58,935 nucleotides of DNA from Pseudomonas sp. Ant30-3 (GTDB taxonomy: Bacteria > Pseudomonadota > Gammaproteobacteria > Pseudomonadales > Pseudomonadaceae), in contig NZ_JMCL01000107.1 in the NCBI RefSeq assembly GCF_000690905.1, positions 1-58,935 on the forward strand, written 5' to 3'. This document shows, piece by piece, positions 37,425-45,978 of the stretch (the stretch's first letter is position 1; each line of letters begins with the position of its first letter). The position numbers were made by a program, and so were the translations under genes. The notes below the pieces were generated by a model, which saw nothing but the letters and a program-made list of their open reading frames with translations, had not been told where the DNA came from and ran no database searches.

Positions 37425-38750
37425 TCAGTGGAACTGTTCTTCTTCAGTCGAACCGGTCAGCGCGGTGACCGAAGACGAGCCACCCTGGATCACGGTGGTC
37501 ATGTCGTCGAAGTAGCCGGTGCCGACTTCCTGCTGGTGAGCCACGAAGGTGTAACCCTTGGAGGCGTCAGCGAACTCCTGCTCTTGCAGTTTCACGTAGG
37601 CAGTCATGTCGTTGCGGGCGTAGTCGTGCGCCAGGTTGAACATGCTGTGCCACATGTTGTGAATGCCGGCCAGGGTGATGAACTGGTGCTTGTAACCCAT
37701 GGCGGACAGTTCGCGCTGGAACTTGGCGATGGTCGCGTCGTCCAGGTTTTTCTTCCAGTTGAAGGAAGGCGAGCAGTTGTACGAGAGCAGTTGGTCCGGG
37801 TATTCCTTTTTGATCGCTTCCGCGAAACGACGGGCTTCGTCCAGATCCGGCTTGGCGGTTTCGCACCAGATCAGGTCAGCGTACGGTGCGTAAGCCAAGC
37901 CGCGAGCGATGGCCTGATCGAGACCGGCGCGCACTTTGTAGAAGCCTTCCTGAGTACGTTCGCCAGTCACGAACGGCTGGTCGTACGGGTCGCAATCGGA
38001 CGTCAGCAAGTCAGCGGCGTTAGCGTCGGTACGCGCCAGAATGATGGTCGGCGTGCCGGCAACGTCTGCAGCCAGGCGAGCAGCGGTCAGCTTCTGCACA
38101 GCTTCCTGGGTTGGAACCAGCACCTTGCCACCCATGTGGCCGCATTTCTTCACGGAAGCCAGTTGGTCTTCGAAGTGAACGCCGGCGGCGCCTGCTTCGA
38201 TCATGCTTTTCATCAGTTCGTAAGCGTTGAGAACGCCACCGAAACCGGCTTCAGCGTCAGCCACGATCGGTGCGAAGTAGTCGATGTAACCTTCGTCGCC
38301 CGGGCCTTTGCCGGCTTTCCACTGGATCTGGTCAGCACGACGGAACGAGTTGTTGATGCGCTTGACCACGGTTGGAACCGAGTCCACCGGGTACAGCGAC
38401 TGGTCCGGGTACATCGATTCAGCGGAGTTGTTGTCCGCAGCCACTTGCCAGCCCGACAGGTAGATGGCCTGGATACCGGCTTTGACTTGCTGTACAGCCT
38501 GGCCGCCAGTCAGGGCGCCCATGCAGTTGACGAAATCTTTCTCGGGACGGAAGGACGGCTTGGCACCTTGGGTGACCAGGTTCCAGAGCTTCTCTGCGCC
38601 CATTTTTGCAAAGGTGTGCTCAGGTTGGACCGAGCCACGCAGACGGACGACGTCGGCAGCGGAGTAAGCGCGTGTCACGCCTTTCCAGCGCGGGTTTTCA
38701 GCCCAGTCTTTTTCGAGGGCTGCAATTTGCTGTTCGCGTGTCAGTGCCAT
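37425..38750 (-). CDS. aceA: Isocitrate lyase
   Basis: The 441-residue enzyme splits isocitrate into glyoxylate and succinate, the first step of the glyoxylate shunt. The catalytic loop KKCGHMGGK (Cys near residue 200) is clear, with upstream IQWKAGKGPGDEGYIDYFAPIV-type active-site segments and IWCETAKPD. The length fits the shorter enterobacterial-type enzyme. The start MALTREQQIAALEKDW is standard. About 400 bases upstream is a palindrome matching the RccR operator type, so induction on acetate or fatty acids probably involves RccR. Confidence 0.97.
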   Translation of the reverse strand: MALTREQQIAALEKDWAENPRWKGVTRAYSAADVVRLRGSVQPEHTFAKMGAEKLWNLVTQGAKPSFRPEKDFVNCMGALTGGQAVQQVKAGIQAIYLSGWQVAADNNSAESMYPDQSLYPVDSVPTVVKRINNSFRRADQIQWKAGKGPGDEGYIDYFAPIVADAEAGFGGVLNAYELMKSMIEAGAAGVHFEDQLASVKKCGHMGGKVLVPTQEAVQKLTAARLAADVAGTPTIILARTDANAADLLTSDCDPYDQPFVTGERTQEGFYKVRAGLDQAIARGLAYAPYADLIWCETAKPDLDEARRFAEAIKKEYPDQLLSYNCSPSFNWKKNLDDATIAKFQRELSAMGYKHQFITLAGIHNMWHSMFNLAHDYARNDMTAYVKLQEQEFADASKGYTFVAHQQEVGTGYFDDMTTVIQGGSSSVTALTGSTEEEQFH

Positions 38751-39122
38751 GGGGAAAAACCTCGTCGCGTCTTGTATGGAAAGTTGTTCTGCGGTGGAAG
38801 CTATGCGCTCGCTGACCAGAAGCTTAGGCGGTCAAGTCGGATTTGGCAGGGGTGGCGACGGGATGAACGATGGGCTCGAGGGGAAGTGAGCAGGTAAGGG
38901 CGAACTGGCGAGCGCATTCGGGCGTCGTGGGCCTTGGTGCAAACATCAGCGTGGAGCCTGGTTACCTAATTACGCTTCCGTCCCTCGGGACAACTTCGTT
39001 CCAGTCGGCAACCTCGTCAAACACACCTTGTGGGCGGTACAGACACGAAACGGCTCACGGGGTAGGTGCGAGCATCGCTTCGAAGGCCCTTGCCAGGGCC
39101 CCTGATTAGCGGGAGCGAGGCC
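38751..39122 (-). other. Long aceA leader region (about 370 nt)
   Basis: Between the predicted promoter and aceA there is no convincing gene. The minus-strand leader contains a strong local stem GGCCC-TGGCAA-GGGCC and other GC-rich potential hairpins. A possible 36-codon reading frame starts at the tandem ATGs at 39127/39124 and closes near 39018, but its ribosome-binding site is too close and its codon use is poor. An unannotated regulatory leader or a small RNA is possible. Confidence 0.4.
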
Positions 39123-39151
39123 ATCATGCCTTTGCTTTTTTGGCTCGTCAA
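39123..39151 (-). promoter_or_regulatory. Candidate aceA promoter
   Basis: On the minus strand, TTGACG (-35, 39146-39151) and CATGAT (-10, 39123-39128) are 17 bases apart. The RccR-type palindrome ends seven bases upstream of the -35. Transcription from here would give a leader of about 365 nt. Confidence 0.45.
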
Positions 39152-39157
39152 ACGTTT

Positions 39158-39183
39158 TGTAGTGCTTTTTTTCAGGCACTACA
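39158..39183. promoter_or_regulatory. RccR-type operator of aceA
   Basis: TGTAGTGC and GCACTACA form perfect 8-bp arms around a 10-bp spacer. RccR of P. fluorescens is known to bind a long-linker (about 28 bp) pseudo-palindrome at aceA with TGTAGT/ACTACA half-sites, with binding strengthened by KDPG. The match in half-sites, length and gene supports this assignment. It lies between aceA and the upstream secretin-domain gene. Confidence 0.75.
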
Positions 39184-39223
39184 TCTTTGGTCTAATACGA
39201 CTAATCAGTCAGTTTTCGGTGGT

Positions 39224-39985
39224 TTAGTCCAAGGTGTCGACTTTGACCCGCAACGTCATGTCGTCCCGGCCTTGAGTCGAGTAGCTGCGGGTCACGCCCT
39301 GTTTGTCGGCCTGGTTCTGGCGGTTTACACCGGCCAGCATGATCCATTCGCCGAGACGTCCGGTGACGGTTGTGTCGGTGCTTTGCACGTTCACTACATC
39401 AGGACGTTCCTGGCTCATGCGGTCACGATTGGTGCTGATGGACAGGTGAACGATGTCTCCGGTGACGCTGGCGGTCACATAGAAACCCTGGGTGACGTTT
39501 CGGTATTCGGTCTGGCTTTGCAGATCGCCATAGGAATCGGTGCGGCTGCTGGTGAGCGGCACGCTCTGGCCGACCTGGATCAGCGCCGGCGCACCTTCGC
39601 TGGCCTGGATTTGCTGAATGCCGCCGTCACGGCTGCTGGTGCTGCGATTGATGATTCGGGTCTGGCTCGGTCTGGCACCGTTCACCGAGTAGCCTTGATC
39701 GCCCTGAACGTTGTTCTCATTGGTGTCGACGGTGATCAACAAGCGCTTTGGTGCGGTATCGAGCTGGGCGACAAGGGCTTTGAGTTCGTCGATCTTGCGC
39801 TGATCGGCGTTGACGATCAGCTGGTTGCCGTAGGCGCTGACCTGACCGTCCTTGCCAATGAAATCCTGCGCCATCGGCAGCATGTCGGCGCTGGTGTGAT
39901 AGTTCAGCGGCACGATTTCGGTGGCAGCCATGACCGGAAAGCTGCAGGTCAGCAGCAAGGTAGTGAGCAGGGTGCGTAGGGACAT
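39224..39985 (-). CDS. Periplasmic secretin-domain protein of unknown function
   Basis: The 253-residue protein has a signal peptide (LRTLLTTLLLTCSFPVMA, cleavage near residue 20). Residues about 22-90 form a secretin N-like module (IVPLNYHTSADMLPMAQDFI, then NQLIVNADQRKIDELKALVA). The rest is beta-rich and resembles the start of a secretin core (SVPLTSSRTDSYGD, GFYVTASVTGDIVHLSIS), but no outer-membrane pore region or S-domain follows. It is half the size of type II/III secretins and stands alone. Similar genes lie beside aceA in other pseudomonads. The start at 39985 fits the signal peptide; the function is unknown. Confidence 0.8.
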   Translation of the reverse strand: MSLRTLLTTLLLTCSFPVMAATEIVPLNYHTSADMLPMAQDFIGKDGQVSAYGNQLIVNADQRKIDELKALVAQLDTAPKRLLITVDTNENNVQGDQGYSVNGARPSQTRIINRSTSSRDGGIQQIQASEGAPALIQVGQSVPLTSSRTDSYGDLQSQTEYRNVTQGFYVTASVTGDIVHLSISTNRDRMSQERPDVVNVQSTDTTVTGRLGEWIMLAGVNRQNQADKQGVTRSYSTQGRDDMTLRVKVDTLD

Positions 39986-40014
39986 GTCCGTTATCTCCAA
40001 CAAATAAATTAGCC

Positions 40015-40050
40015 CGTAGGAGCTGCCGAAGGCTGCGATCTTTGATCTTG
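40015..40050. repeat. Single REP copy, GTAGGAGCTGCCGAAGGCTG family
   Basis: GTAGGAGCTGCCGAAGGCTG followed by CGATCTTTGATCTTG lies just upstream of the secretin-domain gene. No inverted partner is adjacent. The gap 39986-40319 holds this element, a terminator and a composite REP, and no gene. Confidence 0.65.
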
Positions 40051-40111
40051 CCCTTCGATTGATATTGCCAGTTTGTCGGCCCGGCGTGGGGCAAGTTGAA
40101 TCCCGGACAGC

Positions 40112-40147
40112 AAAACGCCCCGGCATCGGTGGATGGCAGGGCGTTTG
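40112..40147 (-). terminator. Terminator of the roxA-acetyltransferase genes
   Basis: AAACGCCC and GGGCGTTT arms enclose about 18 bases, and TTTTGC follows on the minus strand. The REP/duplication block lies between it and the acetyltransferase stop. Confidence 0.65.
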
Positions 40148-40168
40148 GTGGTGTTGTTCCGGGCCTCA

Positions 40169-40313
40169 TCGCGAGCAGGCTCACTCCCACAGGATTGATG
40201 GTGTTGCTGCAATCTCCAATTCACCATCAATCCCACAGGATTGATGGTGTTGCTGCAATCTCCAATTCACCATCAATCACTGTGGGAGTGAGCCTGCTCG
40301 CGATGGCCGCGAC
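40169..40313. repeat. REP pair with a perfect 46-bp tandem duplication in the loop
   Basis: The outer arms are ATCGCGAGCAGGCTCACTCC and GGAGTGAGCCTGCTCGCGAT. Between them, 40185-40230 and 40231-40276 are identical 46-bp units, each starting TCCCACAGGATTGATGGTGT. Identity of the copies points to a recent duplication. Confidence 0.9.
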
Positions 40314-40319
40314 TCGGTC

Positions 40320-40745
40320 TCAGCCGGAATGCCGCACCATGTCCACATGCGGAATCCCTGCTTCCAGAAACTCCTCACTGACCAGGCTGAAGCCCAGGCG
40401 CTCATAGAAGGCCGTGGCCTGCACTTGTGCGCTGAGCATCTGCTGCTTCAAGCCGCGCTTCTCGGCTTCACCGATCACTGCCTGCATCAGCGCATCGCCA
40501 ACCTTCAAACCGCGCCAGTCTTTCAGCACCGACACCCGACCGATGTGACCATCGGCCAGCAACCGAGCGGTGCCAATCGGGAAGTCGCCTTCGAAGGCCA
40601 GAAAATGCACCGCTGTCGCGTCGTCTGCATCCCATTCCAGTTCAGGTGGAACGGATTGCTCGGCGATGAACACCGTCTCACGAATGCGCCGGATCTCGGC
40701 GTTGTCCTTTTGCCAGTCTGCGACACGTACGTGAATTTTATTCAT
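40320..40745 (-). CDS. GNAT-family N-acetyltransferase
   Basis: The 141-residue protein carries the GNAT acetyl-CoA motif as VSVLKDWRGLKVGDALMQAVI (split: VSVLKDWRG, LKVGDALM) and a C-terminal ATAFYERLGFSLVSEEFLEAGIPH-type segment (AFYERLGF). The ElaA-like start VFIAEQSVPPELEWD is typical of a common bacterial subgroup of unknown substrate. The ATG at 40745 overlaps the roxA stop by eight bases; a TTG at 40751 is less likely. It is probably co-translated with roxA. Confidence 0.88.
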   Translation of the reverse strand: MNKIHVRVADWQKDNAEIRRIRETVFIAEQSVPPELEWDADDATAVHFLAFEGDFPIGTARLLADGHIGRVSVLKDWRGLKVGDALMQAVIGEAEKRGLKQQMLSAQVQATAFYERLGFSLVSEEFLEAGIPHVDMVRHSG

Positions 40746-41907
40746 CAGCAAACCCCAGGCTTCCTTGCTTGATCAGTTCACACAGCAGGCCGCGACCGTC
40801 TTCATAGTTCAGCCAATCGCCAAGGTTGTCGATGTGCAGCGCATCTGCGGCGCAAATCATCTTCAGCAGCTCGCGCAGTTTGCCCGGCAGGTAACGGCTC
40901 TGGCCGCTGGCGAACAGCAGCAAGTCGTCATCGACTTCGGACCAGGCCAGGCGCGCACTCGGGTTGCGAATCAGCACCGCGCCTTGCTCAAGGCTGGCGA
41001 GCAGGTCTTCTTCTTCGATTTCTTCCGGGCCGACCACCAGTTCCGGGTAGCGCGGCTCGGTCATGAACTGGCCGAACCAGGTCAGCAACAAACGCTCGTC
41101 GCTCATGTGTTCGGACAGCAGGCTCTTCAAGCGATCAAGGGCATCGTGCTGGATCTGGTGCGGGTCGACGGCAGGCAGCGCATCGGCGTCGGTGTAACGC
41201 TCTTCGTCAGTCAGGAACTGGCTGAGGAAGTCGGTGAAGTGGGTCAGTACTTCAGCGGCGCTCGGCGCACGGAAACCCACCGAGTACGTCATGCAGTCAT
41301 CGATCGCTACGCCGCAATGAGCCAGGCGCGGTGGCAGGTAAAGCATGTCGCCCGGTTCCAGAACCCATTCATCGGTGGCCTGGAAATCGGCAAGAATGCG
41401 CAAGTCGGCATGTTCCAGCAGCGGGCTCTCGGAATCGCACATCTGGCCGATTTTCCAGTTGCGCTTGCCGTGGCCCTGCAGCAGGAACACATCGTAGTTG
41501 TCGAAGTGCGGACCCACGCTGCCACCGGGAGCGGCGAAGCTGATCATCACGTCGTCGATGCGCCAGCTCGGCAGAAAGCGAAACTGCTCGAGCATCTCGC
41601 TGACTTCTGGCACGAACTGGTCGACGGCTTGTACCAACAGGGTCCACTCGGTTTCCGGCAATTTGCTGAATTCGTCTTCAGCGAACGGGCCGCGGCGCAA
41701 TTCCCAGGGGCGCTCGCCGTGCTCGATCACCAGGCGCGATTCAACTTCTTCTTCCAGCGCCAGGCCGGCCAGTTCGTCGGCATCGATCGGGCTTTCGAAA
41801 TCAGGGATTGCCTGGCGGATCAGCAGCGGTTTTTTCTGCCAGTAGTCGCGCAGGAACTCGCGCGCCGTGATGCCACCCAGAAGTTGAAGAGGAATATCAG
41901 GATTCAT
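40738..41907 (-). CDS. roxA: Ribosomal protein L16 arginine hydroxylase (JmjC/cupin oxygenase)
   Basis: The 389-residue 2-oxoglutarate/Fe(II) oxygenase belongs to the YcfD/RoxA family, which hydroxylates an arginine of ribosomal protein L16. The HxD metal motif is in GPHFDNYDVFLLQ (about residues 132-144) and the distal histidine in PPRLAHCGVA. The N-terminus (LLGGITAREFLRDYWQKKPLLIRQA) and the C-terminal winged-helix region are as expected. It lies 86 bases after purB, past a terminator, so it probably has its own promoter. Confidence 0.9.
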   Translation of the reverse strand: MNPDIPLQLLGGITAREFLRDYWQKKPLLIRQAIPDFESPIDADELAGLALEEEVESRLVIEHGERPWELRRGPFAEDEFSKLPETEWTLLVQAVDQFVPEVSEMLEQFRFLPSWRIDDVMISFAAPGGSVGPHFDNYDVFLLQGHGKRNWKIGQMCDSESPLLEHADLRILADFQATDEWVLEPGDMLYLPPRLAHCGVAIDDCMTYSVGFRAPSAAEVLTHFTDFLSQFLTDEERYTDADALPAVDPHQIQHDALDRLKSLLSEHMSDERLLLTWFGQFMTEPRYPELVVGPEEIEEEDLLASLEQGAVLIRNPSARLAWSEVDDDLLLFASGQSRYLPGKLRELLKMICAADALHIDNLGDWLNYEDGRGLLCELIKQGSLGFADE

Positions 41908-41943
41908 GTGTAACCTATTGAAAAAAAGTATTTTTCAGACGGG

Positions 41944-41974
41944 AATAAAAACGCCCGGCGCAGCCGGGCGTCTC
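41944..41974 (-). terminator. Terminator of purB
   Basis: On the minus strand, GACGCCCGGC-TGC-GCCGGGCGT is followed by TTTTATT, about 20 bases after the purB stop. Confidence 0.92.
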
Positions 41975-41993
41975 AAACGGGTACAGCGGTCGA

Positions 41994-43364
41994 TCAGATT
42001 CGTTTGGCTTGTGCCACAGCGTTGCCGATGTAGTTGGCCGGGGTCAGCAATTTCAGCTCGGCCTTGGCCGCGGCTGGCATGTCCAGACCGTCGATGAAAG
42101 TTTGCAGCGCTTCAGGGCTGATGCCCTTGCCACGGGTCAATTCTTTCAGCTTTTCGTACGGGTTTTCGATGTTGTAGCGACGCATGACCGTCTGGATCGG
42201 CTCGGCCAGTACTTCCCAGCACGCATCCAGGTCAGCGGCGATCTTCTGCGCGTTGAGCTCCAGTTTGCTGATGCCTTTGAGGCTGGCTTCGTAGGCAATC
42301 ACGCTGTGCGCGAAACCGACACCGAGGTTGCGCAACACGGTGGAGTCGGTCAGGTCACGCTGCCAGCGCGAGATCGGCAGCTTGCTCGCGAGGTGCTGGA
42401 ACAGCGCGTTGGCGATGCCCAGGTTGCCTTCGGAGTTTTCGAAGTCGATCGGGTTGACCTTGTGCGGCATGGTCGACGAACCGATTTCGCCAGCGATAGT
42501 GCGCTGCTTGAAATAACCCAGGGAAATGTAGCCCCAGATGTCCCGGTCGAAGTCGATCAGGATGGTGTTGAAGCGCGCGATTGCGTCGAACAGCTCGGCG
42601 ATGTAGTCGTGCGGTTCGATCTGCGTGGTGTACGGGTTGAAGCCCAGGCCCAACTCGTCTTCGATGAAGGCGCGGGCGTTTTCTTCCCAGTCGATTTCCG
42701 GATAGGCCGACAGGTGTGCATTGTAGTTGCCGACAGCGCCGTTGATCTTGCCCAGCAGAGGGACGGCAGCGACCTGAGCGATCTGACGCTCCAGGCGGTA
42801 AACCACGTTCGCCAGCTCTTTGCCCAGGGTGGTCGGCGACGCCGGCTGACCGTGGGTGCGCGACAGCATCGGCACGTCGGCGAAACGGATGGCCAGCTCG
42901 CGGATGGCCTCAGCGGTCTGGCGCATCAGCGGCAGCATCACATCATCACGGCCTTCGCGCAGCATCAACGCGTGGGACAGGTTATTGATGTCCTCGCTGG
43001 TGCAGGCAAAGTGGATGAATTCGCTGACAGCGGCCAGTTCCGGCAGCTTGGCCGCCTGCTCTTTGAGCAGGTATTCGATCGCTTTGACGTCGTGGTTGGT
43101 GGTGCGCTCGATCTCTTTGACGCGCTCGGCGTGATCCAGAGAGAAGTTTTCCGCCAGGGTGTTCAGCACAGCGTTGGCTCCGGCGGAAAACGCCGGCACT
43201 TCGCTGATGGCAGAGTGAGCGGCCAGGCGCTGGAGCCAGCGCACTTCAACCAGAACGCGAGCACGGATCAGGCCGTACTCGCTGAAAATTGGGCGCAGGG
43301 CCTGGGTTTTGCCGGCGTAGCGGCCGTCAACAGGGGAAACCGCAGTGAGCGAAGAAAGCTGCAT
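41994..43364 (-). CDS. purB: Adenylosuccinate lyase
   Basis: The 456-residue fumarase-superfamily enzyme acts twice in purine synthesis, on SAICAR and on adenylosuccinate. The superfamily signature GSSTMPHKVNPIDFENSEGN (about residues 295-314) holds the catalytic serine loop, and SRTHGQPASPTTLGKE holds the histidine. The start MQLSSLTAVSPVDGRYAG (43364) matches the family; the upstream extension is non-coding. Confidence 0.97.
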   Translation of the reverse strand: MQLSSLTAVSPVDGRYAGKTQALRPIFSEYGLIRARVLVEVRWLQRLAAHSAISEVPAFSAGANAVLNTLAENFSLDHAERVKEIERTTNHDVKAIEYLLKEQAAKLPELAAVSEFIHFACTSEDINNLSHALMLREGRDDVMLPLMRQTAEAIRELAIRFADVPMLSRTHGQPASPTTLGKELANVVYRLERQIAQVAAVPLLGKINGAVGNYNAHLSAYPEIDWEENARAFIEDELGLGFNPYTTQIEPHDYIAELFDAIARFNTILIDFDRDIWGYISLGYFKQRTIAGEIGSSTMPHKVNPIDFENSEGNLGIANALFQHLASKLPISRWQRDLTDSTVLRNLGVGFAHSVIAYEASLKGISKLELNAQKIAADLDACWEVLAEPIQTVMRRYNIENPYEKLKELTRGKGISPEALQTFIDGLDMPAAAKAELKLLTPANYIGNAVAQAKRI

Positions 43365-43479
43365 GGGGTGTTCTCGGACAGTCGGGCAACGAAATGGGGC
43401 GCGTATCATACATGAAAAAATTCGCCGGTCCGTTGCCAACTGACCAGCGTCTTACGCGTTACAGACTACAAAGGGTGGC

Positions 43480-44103
43480 TCAGCCGTTGCGCATCAGCGG
43501 GTACAGCTCTTTGAGCAATTTGCGACGGCTGATCACCAATTGCCAGCGATGACCACCCAGCTGCCGCCACAGGCGCGCCGAACGAATACCGGCGAGCAGC
43601 AAGGCGCGGATCTTGGAAGCATTGCTCGGTTGCTGCAGGTTGCGCATGTCACCGTGCACCTGAATTCGCTGGCGCAGGGTGCTCAGGGTGTCCTGATACA
43701 GCGCGCCGCAGGCCGCGATGACGTTTTCGTGCGCCGTACCGAAGTGCTCGACCTGAGACTGGATCTGCGGCAGCCGTTTGCCGATCTCGTCCAGCATGTC
43801 GTCGCGCTTGGCCAATTGCCGTTCGAGGCCGAGCATCGCCAAGGCGTAACGCAACGGTTCGCGCTGCAAGGTGCTCGGATCACGCTCGAGGGCGCCGATC
43901 AGGGCGCGATAACCCTCGCGCAGATTGAGGTCGTCGCCGCCGTAAACTTCCAGCGTGTCTTTGGGGTCGCGGATCAGCAGGCTGCCGAGCATGCAGGTCA
44001 GACCGGCTTCGGTGGTCTGCCCGGTCTTGGCGATCTTGTCGACGAGCACGGCGGCGAGAAACACGCCACCCAGCGCCGTCAGTTGCTCCTGAGTCGGATT
44101 CAT
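43480..44103 (-). CDS. hflD: HflD-like high-frequency lysogenisation protein
   Basis: The 207-residue, largely helical, membrane-associated protein belongs to the HflD/YcfC family, known in E. coli to interact with phage lambda CII. Its normal role is unclear. It begins MNPTQEQLTALGGVFLAAVLV and overlaps the mnmA stop by four bases. The mnmA-hflD-purB order is conserved in gammaproteobacteria. Confidence 0.9.
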   Translation of the reverse strand: MNPTQEQLTALGGVFLAAVLVDKIAKTGQTTEAGLTCMLGSLLIRDPKDTLEVYGGDDLNLREGYRALIGALERDPSTLQREPLRYALAMLGLERQLAKRDDMLDEIGKRLPQIQSQVEHFGTAHENVIAACGALYQDTLSTLRQRIQVHGDMRNLQQPSNASKIRALLLAGIRSARLWRQLGGHRWQLVISRRKLLKELYPLMRNG

Positions 44104-45245
44104 TGAGCTTGGCTCTGGGAAGGCTGGCTGCTGGTCCACGGCTCGGCCACTTCGATCACGCCGCCGCCGAGGCAGATTTCACCGTCGTAGAACACCACGG
44201 ACTGACCGGGTGTGACTGCGCGCTGCGGGTCATCAAAGGTAGCGCGGTAACCGCTGGCGGTTTTTTCCAGCGTGCAGGGCTGGTCGCTCTGGCGGTAACG
44301 CACTTTGGCGGTCAGCTGACGGGGCTCGCTCAGATCGATCGGGTTGACCCAATAGATGTCCGAAGCGAGCAGGGCGCGGGAGAACAGGTACGGGTGATCG
44401 TTGCCTTGGCCGACGATCAGTTCGTTGTGTTCCAGATCCTTGATCAGCACGTACCACGGCTCGTCACCGGCGTCTTTCAAGCCGCCGATGCCCAAACCCT
44501 GACGCTGGCCGATGGTGTGATACATCAAGCCGTGGTGACGGCCGATCACTTCACCTTCGGTGGTCTTGATCTCGCCGGGCTGGGCCGGCAGGTATTGCTT
44601 GAGGAAATCGCTGAAGCGGCGTTCGCCGATAAAGCAGATGCCGGTGGAGTCCTTTTTCTTCGCGGTGGCGAGGTCGTGTTTCTCGGCGATCGCGCGCACT
44701 TCGGGTTTTTCCAGCTCGCCGACCGGGAACAGCGTCTTGGCGATCTGTTCGCCGCCGACGGCGTGCAGAAAATAGCTCTGATCCTTGTTCGGATCCAGGC
44801 CCTTGAGCAGTTCGGTACGGCCATCAATATCGCGACGGCGCACGTAGTGACCGGTGGCGATCAGGTCGGCGCCAAGCACCATCGCGTAGTCGAGGAACGC
44901 CTTGAACTTGATCTCGCGATTGCAGAGGATATCCGGGTTTGGCGTGCGACCGGCCTTGTATTCGGCCAGGAAGTGCTCGAACACGTTGTCCCAGTACTCG
45001 GCGGCGAAGTTGGCGGTGTGCAGCTTGATACCGATCTTGTCGCACACGGCCTGAGCGTCCGCCAGGTCGTCCATCGCGGTGCAGTATTCCGTTCCATCGT
45101 CTTCTTCCCAGTTCTTCATGAACAGGCCTTCCACTTCGTAACCCTGCTCGATCAGCAGGAGAGCGGAAACGGAAGAGTCCACGCCGCCGGACATACCGAC
45201 AATGACGCGCTTCTTTTGTGTGTCAGAAGGGGCTGGATCACGCAT
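44100..45245 (-). CDS. mnmA: tRNA-specific 2-thiouridylase
   Basis: The 381-residue enzyme thiolates U34 of Lys, Glu and Gln tRNAs. The PP-loop is GMSGGVDSSVSA (about residues 17-28). The catalytic cysteines are in PDILCNREIKF and DSTGICFIGERRF. The family-specific NWEEDDGTEYCTAMDD stretch is also present. The gene starts 59 bases after the NUDIX gene stop and is coupled to hflD. Confidence 0.97.
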   Translation of the reverse strand: MRDPAPSDTQKKRVIVGMSGGVDSSVSALLLIEQGYEVEGLFMKNWEEDDGTEYCTAMDDLADAQAVCDKIGIKLHTANFAAEYWDNVFEHFLAEYKAGRTPNPDILCNREIKFKAFLDYAMVLGADLIATGHYVRRRDIDGRTELLKGLDPNKDQSYFLHAVGGEQIAKTLFPVGELEKPEVRAIAEKHDLATAKKKDSTGICFIGERRFSDFLKQYLPAQPGEIKTTEGEVIGRHHGLMYHTIGQRQGLGIGGLKDAGDEPWYVLIKDLEHNELIVGQGNDHPYLFSRALLASDIYWVNPIDLSEPRQLTAKVRYRQSDQPCTLEKTASGYRATFDDPQRAVTPGQSVVFYDGEICLGGGVIEVAEPWTSSQPSQSQAQ

Positions 45246-45304
45246 AGGGATTCAACGAGTGTCTTGAAAAAGGACGCGATTCTAGCAGGCCCAAGGCCAC
45301 AAGG

Positions 45305-45751
45305 CTAAAGAGAAGGGCGGATCAATTCGAGGCCGAAGTGTTTGCCGTCCAGATAATCATCGATGCAGCGGATGATCAGCTCACTGCGCCAATTGCCCCG
45401 CTGTTCGATTAATTCCTCCCGCGTCAGCCACTTGGCGCCGACGATGCCGTCGTCAAGCTGATAGTCGGGATGATGCCTGATTGGCTTGGCGGTGAAACAA
45501 ATCCGCTGATAGGTCACGCCGTTGCTCGGTGCGGTGTAAAGGTAAATGCCCACGACGCTGGTGGGTTCGACGTCCCAGCCGGTTTCTTCGAGGGTCTCGC
45601 GGACGACGGCGTCGATCAGGGTTTCATCAGGGTCGAGGTGGCCTGCGGGCTGATTGAGCACAACGCGCCCGCCTTTATGTTCTTCGACCATGAGGAAGCG
45701 GCCGTTGTCTTCGACGATAGTGGCGACGGTGATGTGGGGTTTCCAGTCCAT
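45305..45751 (-). CDS. NUDIX hydrolase, NudJ-like
   Basis: The 148-residue protein contains the full NUDIX box: GHLDPDETLIDAVVRETLEE followed by TGW. The start MDWKPHITVATIVEDNGRFL fits the NudJ group, which hydrolyses thiamine and nucleoside pyrophosphates in E. coli. Location directly upstream of mnmA matches the enterobacterial nudJ-mnmA arrangement. The substrate here is inferred. Confidence 0.9.
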   Translation of the reverse strand: MDWKPHITVATIVEDNGRFLMVEEHKGGRVVLNQPAGHLDPDETLIDAVVRETLEETGWDVEPTSVVGIYLYTAPSNGVTYQRICFTAKPIRHHPDYQLDDGIVGAKWLTREELIEQRGNWRSELIIRCIDDYLDGKHFGLELIRPSL

Positions 45752-45804
45752 AAAAAATCCTCGATTTCAAATGCGCAAAAAATTTCAATGCAGGAACCGG
45801 CCCT

Positions 45805-45894
45805 TGTGGGAGCGAGCCTGCTCGCGAAAGCGCTGGGTCAGACGAACCGGTGTTGAATGATATATCGCTTTCGCGAGCAGGCTCGCTCCCACAG
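45805..45894. repeat. Paired REP element, GAGCGAGCCTGCTCGCGA family
   Basis: The arms TGTGGGAGCGAGCCTGCTCG and its complement run to CGAAAGCG/CGCTTTCG around a loop of about 35 bp, between idh and the NUDIX gene. Confidence 0.85.
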
Positions 45895-45931
45895 GGAGGG
45901 TTTTGCCAGTTAGGTTGGGTAGAAGGCAGAA

Positions 45932-45962
45932 ACAAAAACCCCGGCACTGGGCCGGGGCTTCT
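45932..45962 (-). terminator. Terminator of idh
   Basis: On the minus strand, AGCCCCGGC-CCAGT-GCCGGGGTTTTTGTTT lies about 17 bases after the idh stop. Confidence 0.92.
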
Positions 45963-45978
45963 TTGCATCCTTACAACC

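Noticed and set aside
38970..39179. 69-codon frame upstream of aceA starting with GTG
   Set aside because: It starts inside the RccR-type palindrome, has no ribosome-binding site and shows no family resemblance.
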